Shown: positions 5,201-6,114 of the stretch, one piece after another
Position numbering within the stretch: position 1 is the stretch's first letter
Layout of the letters: every line of letters begins with the position of its first letter
NCBI GenBank assembly: GCA_031261885.1
Contig: JAISIU010000189.1
Span: forward strand, 1-6,114
Reading direction: 5' to 3'
Length of the DNA stretch: 6,114 nucleotides
From: Bifidobacteriaceae bacterium
GTDB lineage: Bacteria; Actinomycetota; Actinomycetes; Actinomycetales; WQXJ01
Made by a program: the position numbers and the translations under genes
The notes under the pieces: generated by a model
Databases searched by the model: none
Seen by the model: only the letters and a program-made list of their open reading frames with translations
What the model was told of the DNA's origin: nothing

Positions 5201-5259
5201 GGTGCTCCTCCCATGTTGCTGTCTTGACGCTACTCCCAACTCCCACACGCTCCGGCCGC
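5201..5259 (-). other. Short gap between the anchored protein and the nitroreductase gene
   Basis: These 59 nt hold the nitroreductase Shine-Dalgarno (5212-5205) and no convincing promoter or terminator. TAGCGT on the minus strand (5232-5227) has a TAnnnT form but no -35. Co-transcription from the upstream gene is possible. Confidence 0.4.
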
Positions 5260-6114
5260 TCACGGCTTCGGTGCGCCGGTCACCGTGTACTTCGAGGTGT
5301 CGTTGCCGTTCGCGGCCTCGATCTGGAGTCGCAGCGTGATGGCGGAGGCGGGGGCCACGGCCGCGCCGCCCGCGTCGGCTTTCGCGGCCGTGACGCTCAG
5401 GCGGATGTCGGTGACCCCGGTGAGGCCCTTGGCGGCGATCCGTTGCGGCGCGAGCGCCAGGACCTTCCCCATCGCGGCCGGGTCGATGTCGGACAGGTGG
5501 AATGGGACCATCGTGTCGAAGCGGCCGTCGTTGTCGTCCTTGATGCAGTCGTCGAGGGAGTCGCCGCGGACGCAGAACCACCAGTATTTCGAGCTGTCCT
5601 GGCGCACGCGGTAGAAGGCGTCGTCGTCGCGGATCGAGACGACGGCCCACACCTCGTCACCTACGGCGTTCGTGTTGCTGTACTTCTTCAGGTCCGTGAT
5701 CGCGCTGGTCAGGCAGGCCGTTGTTTGGAAGGCGCTGAGTTTGGACGGGTCGCGGTAGGGCGTCTCTCCGGTGTAGCCGGAGTCGAACATCGAGACGACC
5801 TTGGGGCAGCCCGTGGCCGGGTCGACGCTTTCCGTGCCGGCTGGGGCGGGTTGGGCGGTGGTCGTCGCGGTCGCGCCGCCCGTGGCCGTGGGCGCCGCCG
5901 TTTGGCTCGGTGCGGTGGGCTGGTCGGTCGCGGTGTCGGCGGGTTGGGCGCTGGCCGATGCCGTGTGGCCGGCCTGGGCGGTTTGGGAAGTGGTCGCGAG
6001 CGCGGCGGGTGCGGGCGTCGAGTGGCCGTGCCACAACCCGACCACGAGCGCCACGACGGCGATGACGACGACGAGGCCGCCGCCGATGACGAGGATCGGC
6101 GCCGCGCGGTTCGG
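5260..6114 (-). CDS. Membrane-anchored extracytoplasmic protein with Thr/Ala/Pro linker and four cysteines (5' end outside window)
   Basis: The frame is open to the right edge, so the true start lies beyond it; 284 residues are visible. They begin with PNRAAP and a strong membrane helix (about 6-27, Val/Leu/Ile/Gly-rich). A low-complexity Ala/Thr/Gln/Pro linker (about 31-98) follows, then a folded domain (about 100-284) with cysteines at 103, 134, 181 and 190, and motifs such as YWWFCVRGDSLDDC (177-190) and GRFDTMVPFHLSDIDP (197-212). The layout of helix, disordered linker and paired-cysteine domain indicates an extracytoplasmic domain tethered to the membrane, with two possible disulfides. 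A GTG at 6054 could be taken as the start, but it falls inside the membrane helix and would cut it. I do not recognise the domain and see no catalytic signature. It might bind a ligand or be the output end of a longer protein whose cytoplasmic part lies outside the window. Confidence 0.85.
   Translation of the reverse strand, partial: PNRAAPILVIGGGLVVVIAVVALVVGLWHGHSTPAPAALATTSQTAQAGHTASASAQPADTATDQPTAPSQTAAPTATGGATATTTAQPAPAGTESVDPATGCPKVVSMFDSGYTGETPYRDPSKLSAFQTTACLTSAITDLKKYSNTNAVGDEVWAVVSIRDDDAFYRVRQDSSKYWWFCVRGDSLDDCIKDDNDGRFDTMVPFHLSDIDPAAMGKVLALAPQRIAAKGLTGVTDIRLSVTAAKADAGGAAVAPASAITLRLQIEAANGNDTSKYTVTGAPKP

Noticed and set aside
5201..5650. N-terminal extension of the nitroreductase frame
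   Set aside because: It overlaps the membrane-anchored protein gene out of frame, is Arg/Pro-rich and has no homology features. The family N-terminus begins at the ATG at 5200 with a strong Shine-Dalgarno.

Overview
The window is high-GC DNA with Shine-Dalgarno sites of the GGAGG type, frequent GTG starts and actinobacterial type VII (ESX) secretion substrate families. It most likely comes from an actinomycete chromosome. I cannot name a genus. There are no RNA genes, insertion sequences, CRISPR arrays or phage genes. Nine coding sequences fill most of the window, and two of them run off its ends.

Left block (1-1557, minus strand): a START-like/SRPBCC protein (793-1557) lies upstream of an MFS efflux-type transporter (1-689, N-terminal half only). 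The transporter has its own extended -10 promoter placed so close to the GTG start that its mRNA should be leaderless or nearly so.

Central block (1849-4565, plus strand): five genes read as one cassette. In order they are a two-TM membrane protein with a PH-like domain, an EspC-like small type VII substrate with a WVG motif, a longer WXG protein with a YxxxE motif, an unrecognised charged 129-aa protein, and a second two-TM/PH-like protein that is a clear paralogue of the first. The last four are tightly packed (3-nt gap, then two GTGA overlaps) and look translationally coupled. The EspC-like/WXG pair recalls the EspC-EspA substrate pair of mycobacterial ESX-1. No secretion machinery gene (EccB/C/D/E, MycP) is visible, so secretion would depend on an ESX apparatus elsewhere. 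Bracketing by paralogous membrane proteins, which end in an exact 23-nt direct repeat, makes this an orphan substrate cassette worth a closer look.

Right block (4676-6114, minus strand, convergent with the cassette): a nitroreductase-family flavoprotein (4676-5200) lies 59 nt downstream of a membrane-anchored, Thr/Ala/Pro-linker, four-cysteine extracytoplasmic protein (5260-6114, start outside the window). GC-rich hairpins occupy the convergent gap at 4566-4675.
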